Source of the DNA: an uncultured beta proteobacterium
GTDB lineage: Bacteria; Pseudomonadota; Gammaproteobacteria; Burkholderiales; SG8-39
DNA: 32,229 nucleotides
Assembly (NCBI GenBank): GCA_902826155.1
Contig: CADEDU010000035.1
Span: 19,326 to 51,554 of the forward strand
Reading direction: 5' to 3'
Below are positions 17,521-23,999 of this stretch, piece by piece. The stretch's first letter is position 1. Every line of letters starts with the position of its first letter. Under the pieces are notes generated by a model. The model had not been told where the DNA came from. It did not search any database and saw nothing but the letters and a program-made list of their open reading frames with translations. Position numbers and translations under genes: made by a program.

Positions 17521-18741
17521 CTACGCGGGGCGCAGCAGCAGTCGCAGGCCCACGATGAGCGGCAACACCGCGGTAATCGCAAAGCTCAGTGCGTAGCTGC
17601 CGGTCATCGAGACTAGCGGGCTGAACACGATCGGTCCAAGCAGTGCCCCGCCGAAAGTGTAGAACTGCACACCGGCATTGGCACTGCCGGCCTGATCGGA
17701 CGGTGCGCGCCGGGTGACCTCCGCGAAGTGCACGCCGTTCCAGGCGATCGCGGTGCCGCCCAGCAGCATCGACAGCGCGGTGATCGCCACCATCGGCCAG
17801 CTCAGGCTGAACGTCGCGGCGATGCATTGCAAGGCGGCCATCGCGATCCCCAGCATCCCGAGCATCACCCGCGGTTGCACCCAGCGATCGGCAACGCTGC
17901 CCCAGAACACGCGCCCGGCCATGCCGGTGAGCTGCGCGAACGCGAACACCGCGCCGGCCGCGACCAGCGTCATGCCGATCTCCAGGTTGTAGTAGGAGAC
18001 CAGGAACGTGGTGAGATTAACCTGGCCGAACGAGTAGGTCCCCGAGGCCAGGCTCAGCTCGCGCAGCTTCGGGTTGCGCCACGCCACCGCAACCGGGGCC
18101 GCGACGTTGCCCAGCCGCACCGGCGCCTCCGGGTTGCGGTCGGCGTCGTAGTCGGTGCGCAGCGGCTGCAATGCCAGCGCCCACAACACGCAGGCGGCGG
18201 CGATCACGCTGAGTGCCATCGGCCACGGCATGACCAGCAGCAACGGCGGGATGGTCACGCCCGCCAGCACGCTACCCAGCGGCACACCGGTCTGCTTGAG
18301 CGAGAAGATGGTCGCCATGTAGCGCTTGGGCGTGCGCAGCGACAGCACGTGCGCGGAGAGCGGATTGATCACGCCATAGGGAATGCCGATGCACAGCACG
18401 CACAGCGGCAGCAGGAAAGCCTTGGCCGTGGTGGCCAGCAACAATCCGGCGGTGAGCAACAGCAGGCCGATCTGGAACAGCCGCAGCGCGCCGTAGCGGC
18501 GCATCAGCCCGGCGGCGAGCAGTCCGCCGACGATGCCGACGATGTAGACGGGCGCAACGAAGTATCCGACTGCGGACGCAGCCACGCCGAACTGCGGCGC
18601 TGCGACCGGCGCGATGACTGCCGCGCTCGACAAGGCCACCGACGCCAGCGTCTGCGTGAACAGACATACGCCGATCGCGGTGCCGACGCCGCGCGCCGTG
18701 AACTCGCCCGGCGTGCTTGCGTCTGCGCTGGGCGGGCTCAC
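17521..18741 (-). CDS. MFS transporter
   Basis: The 406-residue inner-membrane protein has about 12 hydrophobic helices in two halves. The MFS loop 2-3 signature appears as GLMRRYGALRLFQIG, and its repeat in the second half as FWGSVADRWVQPRVMLG. A conserved stretch after helix 4, RYMATIFSLKQTGVPLGS, resembles organic-anion and cyanate-type MFS carriers. The substrate is unknown. It begins with GTG at 18741, overlapping the TGA of the upstream coiled-coil gene (GTGA), so it is probably translationally coupled. The hydrolase gene follows 22 bases after its stop. The operon context of a hydrolase and a periplasmic peptidase gives no clear substrate. Confidence 0.92.
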   Translation of the reverse strand: MSPPSADASTPGEFTARGVGTAIGVCLFTQTLASVALSSAAVIAPVAAPQFGVAASAVGYFVAPVYIVGIVGGLLAAGLMRRYGALRLFQIGLLLLTAGLLLATTAKAFLLPLCVLCIGIPYGVINPLSAHVLSLRTPKRYMATIFSLKQTGVPLGSVLAGVTIPPLLLVMPWPMALSVIAAACVLWALALQPLRTDYDADRNPEAPVRLGNVAAPVAVAWRNPKLRELSLASGTYSFGQVNLTTFLVSYYNLEIGMTLVAAGAVFAFAQLTGMAGRVFWGSVADRWVQPRVMLGMLGIAMAALQCIAATFSLSWPMVAITALSMLLGGTAIAWNGVHFAEVTRRAPSDQAGSANAGVQFYTFGGALLGPIVFSPLVSMTGSYALSFAITAVLPLIVGLRLLLRPA

Positions 18742-19097
18742 TGCGACTGCTTGCGTCGCAGCTCCTGAAACGCCGCGGCTTCCTGCTGATGCACCTCGAC
18801 CGCGCTCTGCGCCTTGGTGCGCGCCTCCTCCAGCGTGCGCTCGGCGCGCGTCACCGCCTCATTCGCGGCGCGCTGGCGTGCGCGCGCCGTGGCCAGGTTG
18901 CTCTCGGCCTCGCGCAGTTGCCGGCTGGCGTTGTTGGCGGCATTGCGCGTCTGCTCCAGCCGCTGCTGCGCCTTCGACAGCTCCTGTTCCTGCTCTTTGC
19001 TCAACGGCTGCAATTGCGCAAGCACGGCCGCGCTCGATCCGAGTGCCAGGCCGATCGCTGCAAGGATGCTGATCGTCGATGTGTTCGAGCGTTTCAC
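18738..19097 (-). CDS. Small exported coiled-coil protein of unknown function
   Basis: The 119-residue protein begins with a signal peptide, KRSNTSTISILAAIGLALG then SSAAVLAQ, and the rest is an almost continuous charged helix rich in Ala, Gln, Glu and Arg (about 30-119). Examples are KEQEQELSKAQQRLEQTRN and TRAERTLEEARTKAQ, a coiled coil. I do not recognise a family. It should be periplasmic. The GTG at 19097 was chosen because it places the signal peptide at the N-terminus; an in-frame TTG at 19157 would add 20 Arg/His-rich residues that look non-coding. It is the first gene of the operon with the MFS carrier, whose GTG start overlaps its stop. Its role may be structural or as a partner of the lipoprotein peptidase. 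Confidence 0.65.
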   Translation of the reverse strand: MKRSNTSTISILAAIGLALGSSAAVLAQLQPLSKEQEQELSKAQQRLEQTRNAANNASRQLREAESNLATARARQRAANEAVTRAERTLEEARTKAQSAVEVHQQEAAAFQELRRKQSQ

Positions 19098-19427
19098 CGG
19101 ATGCCCCGCTGTTCTGCGCGCTCGGGGCCGGTGCCGATGCCCAGTCGCTCGCGCCAAGGTTGAGTTCGAGTCGGTCGTGCGTTGCAGACCGCGCTGCCTT
19201 GCGGTCGGAATTCTACCGGATCCGACCTTTCAATCGACCGGGAAGATGCCGACTTTGCGATCACGGAAGATCAACGATATCCGCGAGTTAGGCCATTGAA
19301 TTCGAGTGAAACGCAAAATGCCTCACTTCGCTCATCCGCGCTCGTCAAAGGGGGTCGCATCGCAGCCCATCGCGTGTGTCAGTGCGCCGCTTACGACCCC
19401 TGTCGCAAGGCCCGCTCAGCCATTTTT
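19098..19427. other. Divergent intergenic region between the coiled-coil operon and the kinase
   Basis: No gene is visible in about 330 bases. The stretch 19200-19330 is less GC-rich than its neighbours and may hold the minus-strand promoter of the coiled-coil/MFS operon, but I find no clear hexamers. At its right end a run of seven T leads into the kinase promoter-like element. Confidence 0.5.
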
Positions 19428-19458
19428 TTGAACCGTTTGAATCCGGGCGACGACACAG
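19428..19458 (+). promoter_or_regulatory. Candidate promoter of the kinase gene (partial match to shared element)
   Basis: TTGAACCG at 19428-19435 is followed 17 bases later by ACACAG. At the two exact sites elsewhere in this locus the same octamer is followed 17 bases later by ACTCA. The downstream half is therefore only a partial match (AC-CA). It lies 52 bases before the kinase ATG, similar to the distances at the exact sites (46 and 64), and it argues that the ATG at 19511 is the true start. Confidence 0.4.
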
Positions 19459-19510
19459 GGATCCATGGAGTAAGGCCGCACGCCCGAAGAGGACGGAGCG
19501 GAACAAAACG

Positions 19511-21412
19511 ATGAACACGTCAGCGATGCAAATCCGGGGCGAGGCAACCCAACCGATCGCAGCGGCATCCCAGCTGCTACCCGAGGAGCCAGGCGCCAAG
19601 CCCGCAACACCGTCGCCAATGCGGCTGGTATCCAGCGCCGGGCAGCCTGCCAAGGCCACGCTCGATCCTGCATTGGCCGATCCCGACGCCACCGCGATCC
19701 GCGCGGTGACCCCCAAGCAGCAACTGATCGGCAGCCGGGTCGGCACCTACCTGATCACCGAGCGGCTCGGCGCCGGCGGTGCGGCCGAAGTGTTCAAGGG
19801 CATCGACCTGATGCTCAAGCGCGAGGTCGCCATCAAGGTGCTGCGGCCGGAGAACGCGTGCGACCCGAGCTTCCCTGAGCGGTTCCGGCGCGAGGCGCAG
19901 ATCCTGGCGCGACTGAGCCACCCGAACATCGCCAGCGTGCATGCGTTCGTGCAGGAAGGCGAAACCCAATTCATGGTGATGGAGTACGTGCCGGGCATCT
20001 CGCTCGACACGCTGATCCGCACCAGCGGTCCGGTCGCGCCCGAGCGGGCAGTGAGCATCGTGCGCGCCGCGCTCGAAGGCATCGGCCACGCACACGGCTG
20101 CGGCATCATCCACCGTGACATCAAGCCCGCCAACATCATGCTGACCGAGGTCGGTCAGGTGAAAGTGGTGGACTTCGGCATCGCGCGTTCGGCGGAGTTC
20201 GATCAGCACCTCACCTGCTTCGGCCAGGTGCCCGGCACCGCCAAGTACATGTCGCCCGAGCAGGTGCGCGGCGAGGAAGTCGATACCCGCTCCGACATCT
20301 ACTCGCTCGGCGTGGTGCTGTACATGCTGCTGTCGGGCCGTGCGCCGTTCGACGGCAAGAGCGTGTACGACCTGATGAAGTCGCAGGTCGAGCAGACCCC
20401 GCCGCCGCTGCAGAAGGTGGTCGCCGGCGTGCCCGCACAGCTCGAAGCCGCGGTGCGCCGTGCGCTCGCCAAGCATCCGGCCGACCGGTTCCAGAGCATC
20501 GACGCGTTCAAGGGCATTCTCGATGCGTGCCTGGCCGAGATCCGTCGGCCGGCACCGCGCCCGATGCCCGAACTGATGTTGGAGCCCACCGAAATCCGCC
20601 CGCTGCCTGCAAAGCCTGCGGAGTCGGCGCTGCACAGCATGATCCGTCAGGTAAGCGCTGCGGCTGGCACGCTGTGGTCGAGGATCGGTACCCAGTGGCG
20701 CCACTATCTGGGGCACTGCGGCGCTGCGATCGCGAGTGTTAAACCGCGCGTGAGCCAGGCGGCGATGCGTGTGCGTCACGCTGATCGTCGCGTGCTCGCC
20801 GCGTTGTTTGCGGCGCCGCTGGTTGCCGGCGGACTGCTCGGCGCGCTGGTGCTGCATCCGGTGATGAAAGGCGACGCACGGACAGTGTCCGATCCATCGA
20901 CCGTGTCCGCGCCAACCGTCGAGCCCGATAAGCCGGTGGAGCCCGTGGCGGCGCCGCAGCCTGCGCCCGTCGTAGCCAAGTCCACGCTTGCCATCACCCG
21001 CCAGGGCGTCAACAGCGAGATGGGGCACGTCTTCAAGCCCGGCGAGCGTATCGCGCTGCGTATCCAGCCCAGCCAGGACGCGTACGTCTACTGCTATCTG
21101 CAGGACGAGAACGCGCGCATCGTCCGCTTCTTCCCCAACCGCTTCCAGAAAAGCGCGCTGGTCAAGGCCGAAGCGCCGCTACAGGTGCCGGGCACGATGG
21201 CCTTCGAGCTGGTCGCCAATCCGCAACGCGTTCGCGAGACGGTCGCGTGTTTTGCAACCGAGCGCGACATCGCTGCGCAATTGCCCGCCTCGGTGGTCGG
21301 CAACGATTTCGACAATCTTTCGGTCGCTTCGCTCGATCAGCTCGCTAGCAGCTTCGCGGCAGCGGGCGGCGCCGACCTGGTCCAGGCGAGCTTTCCGATC
21401 CTGTTCGACTGA
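19511..21412 (+). CDS. Membrane Ser/Thr protein kinase with C-terminal DUF4384-like domain
   Basis: The 633-residue protein has a Hanks-type kinase domain at about 76-345. Its motifs are RLGAGGAAEVFKG (nucleotide loop), VAIKVL with Lys109, HRDIKPANIM with catalytic Asp203, DFGIA with Asp221, and GTAKYMSPEQVRGEEVDTRS in the activation and APE region. All catalytic residues are present, so it should be active. One membrane helix follows at about 428-450 (VLAALFAAPLVAGGLLGALV), then a Pro/Val-rich linker and a periplasmic DUF4384-like domain (about 490-620) containing GERIALRIQPSQDAYVYCY and IVRFFPN. The arrangement suggests a periplasmic sensor controlling a cytosolic kinase. The likely reader of its phosphothreonines is the two-FHA protein encoded at 24000-26690. 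The start at 19511 sits just downstream of a promoter-like element shared with the export genes. Confidence 0.93.
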   Translation: MNTSAMQIRGEATQPIAAASQLLPEEPGAKPATPSPMRLVSSAGQPAKATLDPALADPDATAIRAVTPKQQLIGSRVGTYLITERLGAGGAAEVFKGIDLMLKREVAIKVLRPENACDPSFPERFRREAQILARLSHPNIASVHAFVQEGETQFMVMEYVPGISLDTLIRTSGPVAPERAVSIVRAALEGIGHAHGCGIIHRDIKPANIMLTEVGQVKVVDFGIARSAEFDQHLTCFGQVPGTAKYMSPEQVRGEEVDTRSDIYSLGVVLYMLLSGRAPFDGKSVYDLMKSQVEQTPPPLQKVVAGVPAQLEAAVRRALAKHPADRFQSIDAFKGILDACLAEIRRPAPRPMPELMLEPTEIRPLPAKPAESALHSMIRQVSAAAGTLWSRIGTQWRHYLGHCGAAIASVKPRVSQAAMRVRHADRRVLAALFAAPLVAGGLLGALVLHPVMKGDARTVSDPSTVSAPTVEPDKPVEPVAAPQPAPVVAKSTLAITRQGVNSEMGHVFKPGERIALRIQPSQDAYVYCYLQDENARIVRFFPNRFQKSALVKAEAPLQVPGTMAFELVANPQRVRETVACFATERDIAAQLPASVVGNDFDNLSVASLDQLASSFAAAGGADLVQASFPILFD

Positions 21413-21492
21413 TTCGACGCACTGCGCCTGAGGCACTGGCACCCCCTCCACGCCCTCGGGCAGCAACAGCTCCATCCGTCGATCAAAGGAGT

Positions 21493-21536
21493 GGCCGCAG
21501 CCCGAAGGTGGTAGATCCACCCGCGCGGCTGCGGCC
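21493..21536. terminator. Strong nested hairpin between convergent genes, candidate bidirectional terminator
   Basis: GGCCGCAGCC (21493-21502) pairs perfectly with GGCTGCGGCC (21527-21536). Inside, GGTGG (21507-21511) pairs with CCACC (21517-21521) around a TAGAT loop. It lies between the ends of the + strand kinase gene and the minus-strand precursor gene, where a shared terminator is expected. There is no good T-tract on either side (only CTCCTTT on the minus strand), so intrinsic termination is uncertain. A processed 3' end or small RNA is also possible. Confidence 0.5.
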
Positions 21537-21601
21537 GCTCACGCCCTCAACGCTGTGGCTGGCGGCACCGGGCGCAGATGCCGCGAGGTCATCGTTAAGC
21601 C

Positions 21602-21853
21602 TTACTGGGTCCGGAAGACCGGGTCTTGCCCGGGCAGCGTCGGATAGCTCGGCATCGTGGGCATCGGCGGCAGCTGCCCGTAGATCGCATCCATCATCGC
21701 TTGCGGATCCAGGTCGTAGCTGGGCGTGCCGGGCATCGGCGCGGGCTCGGTCGGAAAGCAACCGCCCGCGGCGATACCGCCGCGCACTGCGGCGCGTTCG
21801 TCACGGCTCAGTTCTTTCGCCGTGTCCAGGTCTTTGATTTGCAGGGATTTCAT
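21602..21853 (-). CDS. Double-glycine leader peptide precursor A (Pro/Met-rich core)
   Basis: The 83-residue peptide has a 26-residue leader that reads LQIKDLD, then KELSRDERAAVRGG. It is nearly the same leader as the neighbouring precursor and matches the LSxxE...xGG pattern cut by C39 peptidases. The predicted core is 57 residues from IAAGGCFPTE to DPVFRTQ, with one cysteine, many Pro, Met and Tyr residues, and two related segments, PMPGTPSY and PMPTMPSY. A second GG occurs five residues after the first, so the cut site could be ambiguous. The start at 21853 has AGGA about 9 bases upstream. The C39 exporter encoded at 29054-32116 is the obvious processing partner. Whether the product is a bacteriocin, signal or surface peptide is unknown, and no modifying enzyme gene is seen. 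Confidence 0.85.
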   Translation of the reverse strand: MKSLQIKDLDTAKELSRDERAAVRGGIAAGGCFPTEPAPMPGTPSYDLDPQAMMDAIYGQLPPMPTMPSYPTLPGQDPVFRTQ

Positions 21854-21924
21854 GGCTGTGGTCCTGTGTGTGGTCGCAAACGCGCAGGCCGATGCGAACA
21901 CCCGCCTGCGCGCCAAGGCGCGAA

Positions 21925-22170
21925 TTACAGCGCTTTGAGTTGAGTGATCGCGGTGTTGGCCGACGCGACCACGGTGGCGATATCAACCGTCGTGTCGGTC
22001 TGCGTCACGGTCTGCGGCGCGATTTGGATGTTGGGGCTGGCGAAGTTGAAGCCGCCGTTGCCCGCTTCCTGCACCGGGCCCATCAGCACGGCCAGGTTCG
22101 AGCCGCCTTTGACGGCTTCGAGTTCTTCGGCGCTGAGTTCTTTGGAAACTTCCAGGTCTTTGATCTGCAT
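21925..22170 (-). CDS. Double-glycine leader peptide precursor B (Thr/Val/Ala-rich core)
   Basis: The 81-residue peptide has a 23-residue leader, MQIKDLEVSKELS followed by AEELEAVKGG, a textbook LSxxELxxVxGG double-glycine leader. The predicted core is 58 residues, beginning SNLAVLMGPV and ending AITQLKAL. It has no cysteine and few charges, a NGGFNF segment and a Thr/Val/Ala-rich C-terminal half (TVTQTDTTVDIATVVASAN) that could form beta structure or a membrane-active helix. The start at 22170 follows AAGGGG about 9 bases upstream. Precursor A lies 71 bases downstream on the same strand, so the two are probably co-transcribed. They are divergent from the outer-membrane-factor operon. The two leaders are much more alike than the two cores, as expected for a family of substrates of one exporter. 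Confidence 0.88.
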   Translation of the reverse strand: MQIKDLEVSKELSAEELEAVKGGSNLAVLMGPVQEAGNGGFNFASPNIQIAPQTVTQTDTTVDIATVVASANTAITQLKAL

Positions 22171-22514
22171 GGGTACTGCCCCTTTTTGGGATGGGGAGTC
22201 GAGAACCGGGGTGGCACTCGCCCCGCCCCTATCGCATGGGCCGTGCCAGCGGTCGATTTCCGATCCACGACAGATCGATAACCGTTTGATCCAAAAAGAA
22301 TAAAAGACGCGTCGAAGGTCCGGCAGCGCGCCCGGGCGGGCCGGCGCAGTGGTGGGTGCCACCCGACAAGTCCTTGGTCGCATGTTGGGCCGCACCCGAC
22401 AGTCGGGCCGCCTCCGCCCCGGCTTCACCCTCGATTGCTTGAACCGATCGCATCCCCCCGGTAACTCAGAGGGGCATGCGGCAGCGCCAGAACACGTCGA
22501 GGAGATTCACAACC
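22171..22514. other. 344-bp divergent regulatory region between the peptide precursors and the export operon
   Basis: No gene is visible. It contains an AT-rich island at about 22287-22313 that may lie in the minus-strand promoter of the precursors: a weak pair TTTATT and TTATCG with 17-base spacing reads toward precursor B. The plus-strand element for the outer-membrane-factor operon lies at 22439-22468. Several GC-rich short inverted repeats occur between, such as GTGGGTGCCAC, none clearly an operator. Confidence 0.5.
22439..22468 (+). promoter_or_regulatory. Candidate promoter of the outer-membrane-factor/FHA/adaptor operon
   Basis: TTGAACCG (22439-22446), 14 bases, then GTAACTCA (22461-22468). 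The same two octamers with exactly the same 14-base spacing occur upstream of the C39 exporter gene. The first octamer contains the GAAC core and the second a GTAA core, as in many ECF-sigma promoters, while the match to sigma-70 is poor in the -10. The 3' end of the element is 46 bases before the start codon. The function is inferred. Confidence 0.6.
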
Positions 22515-23999
22515 ATGCGCGCAACCCTTTCCCTTCGCCATCCGACCGCCTCCGTGGAGCGCCGTGCCTCGCGCCCGGCCGCCGTGCGGACGTTAAACGC
22601 CAAACGCAGCCTGATCGCCAGCCTGTGCGCCGCGCTGCTCGCCGGCTGTGCCGGGTTCGACATGACCATCCCGGAGCACAAGCGTCCGGAGACGCCCGCC
22701 AAGCCCGCCTTCTCGCAGCAGCCTGCGGTGTCGGTGTCGGCGGCCGAGACGATCTCGCCGGAATGGTGGAAGGCGTTCAACGATCCTTATCTCGATTCGC
22801 TGATCGCGCGCGCGATCGCCGGCAACTTCGACCTCAAATCGCTGGCCGCCCGGATCGGCTTTGCCAAGGCGCAGATCACCGAGGCTCGCGCCGGCGCGCT
22901 GCCGATCTTCGACATCGCCGCGGGCACCAACATCGAGAAGGTCAGCAGCCAGCGCACCTCGCGCACTTACAGCCTGGGTACCCAGGTGAACTGGGATCTC
23001 GACATCTGGGGTTCGGTCGAGAAGGGCGTGCAGGCGCAGCAGGCCGAGTTCCGTGCGACCGAAGCCGACTGGCGCGCGGGCTATCTGCGGCTGGTGTCGG
23101 ATGTGTCGACCACTTACTTCCAGGTCCTGCAGTTCGACGAGCAGATCGCCCGTCAGCGCAACGCGCTCGCCAAGAACCAGCAGATCCTCACCATGTTCGT
23201 GGCGATGCGCCAGAACGGCGTGATCCCCGAGACGCAGGTGGTGCGCCAACGCGCCGAGATCAGCCGCATGAACAAAGACCTGCTCGAGCTGCAACGCTCG
23301 CGCGATCTGGCCGAGAACGCGCTCAGCACGCTGGTGGGCGTGCCCGCCAAGGAACTGCGCGTGCCGACCGGCCGCCTGCAAGACACCGTGCAGCTCCCGT
23401 CGGTGCCGGTGGGGCTGCCCGCGCAACTGCTCGCGCGCCGGCCCGACCTCGTCGCCGCCGAATACCGCGTGCTCGCCACCTACAACCTGATCGGCCAAGC
23501 CAAGCTCGCGCAGTTGCCCTCGATCAGCCTCACCGGCCGCGCCGGCTCCGCCAGCTTCGCGCTCAACGAACTGCTGCGCACCTTCACGCTGGGTCTGGCA
23601 CCGAGCATCAACCTGCCGGTGCTCAACCCGGGTGTGCGTGCCCGCGTCACGACTACGGAAGCGCAAGCCCAGGTCGTCGAGCAGGAGTACCGCCGCACGG
23701 TGATGGCCGCGTTCGAAGAAGTCGAGAACACGCTGGTGAATCTGGACTCGCGCCGCAAGCAGAAGGACGAGCTGGAGCGCCAGCTCGATCAGCTCAAGAT
23801 GGTGTCGGCGCAGGTCGCCGCGCAATTGAAGGAAGGGCTGGTGTCGCAGCTCGAGCTGTTCGAGACCGAGCGTTCGCTGCTCACCGCGGAGCTCGCCGTG
23901 CTCAATCAGCACCAACTGCTCCTCGCCGACACCGTGACGCTCTACAAGGCGCTCGGTGGTGGCTGGCCGCCCGTGGTCGTCGCCAACGAAAAAGAGTGA
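22515..23999 (+). CDS. Outer membrane factor lipoprotein (TolC/NodT family)
   Basis: The 494-residue protein begins with a basic n-region, then SLIASLCAALLAGC, a lipoprotein signal with lipobox LAGC. The body has the two OEP repeats of the TolC superfamily. The first includes SPEWWKAFNDPYLDSLIARA and VNWDLDIWGSVEKG. The second includes LLARRPDLVAAEYRV and LGLAPSINLPVLNPG. Late helices include MAAFEEVENTLVNLDSR and LKEGLVSQLELFETERSLL. This is the normal NodT-type length. It would form the trimeric outer-membrane channel for the HlyD adaptor and C39 ABC exporter encoded downstream. The ATG at 22515 has GGAG about 10 bases upstream. The FHA gene begins directly after its stop, so they are co-transcribed. 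Confidence 0.95.
   Translation: MRATLSLRHPTASVERRASRPAAVRTLNAKRSLIASLCAALLAGCAGFDMTIPEHKRPETPAKPAFSQQPAVSVSAAETISPEWWKAFNDPYLDSLIARAIAGNFDLKSLAARIGFAKAQITEARAGALPIFDIAAGTNIEKVSSQRTSRTYSLGTQVNWDLDIWGSVEKGVQAQQAEFRATEADWRAGYLRLVSDVSTTYFQVLQFDEQIARQRNALAKNQQILTMFVAMRQNGVIPETQVVRQRAEISRMNKDLLELQRSRDLAENALSTLVGVPAKELRVPTGRLQDTVQLPSVPVGLPAQLLARRPDLVAAEYRVLATYNLIGQAKLAQLPSISLTGRAGSASFALNELLRTFTLGLAPSINLPVLNPGVRARVTTTEAQAQVVEQEYRRTVMAAFEEVENTLVNLDSRRKQKDELERQLDQLKMVSAQVAAQLKEGLVSQLELFETERSLLTAELAVLNQHQLLLADTVTLYKALGGGWPPVVVANEKE

Noticed and set aside
19511..21412. A type VI secretion locus, because of the kinase and FHA pair
   Set aside because: No sheath, baseplate, ClpV, Hcp or VgrG gene is present; the neighbouring secretion genes are of the C39 ABC/HlyD/TolC type.
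22210..22235. A sigma-54 promoter at TGGCACTCGCCCC
   Set aside because: The TGGCAC half is present but the GC half at the proper spacing lacks the TTGC core.
21413..22514. A third double-glycine precursor in the gaps around the two found
   Set aside because: No other small frame there has a QIKDL-like start or a GG motif with a ribosome binding site.
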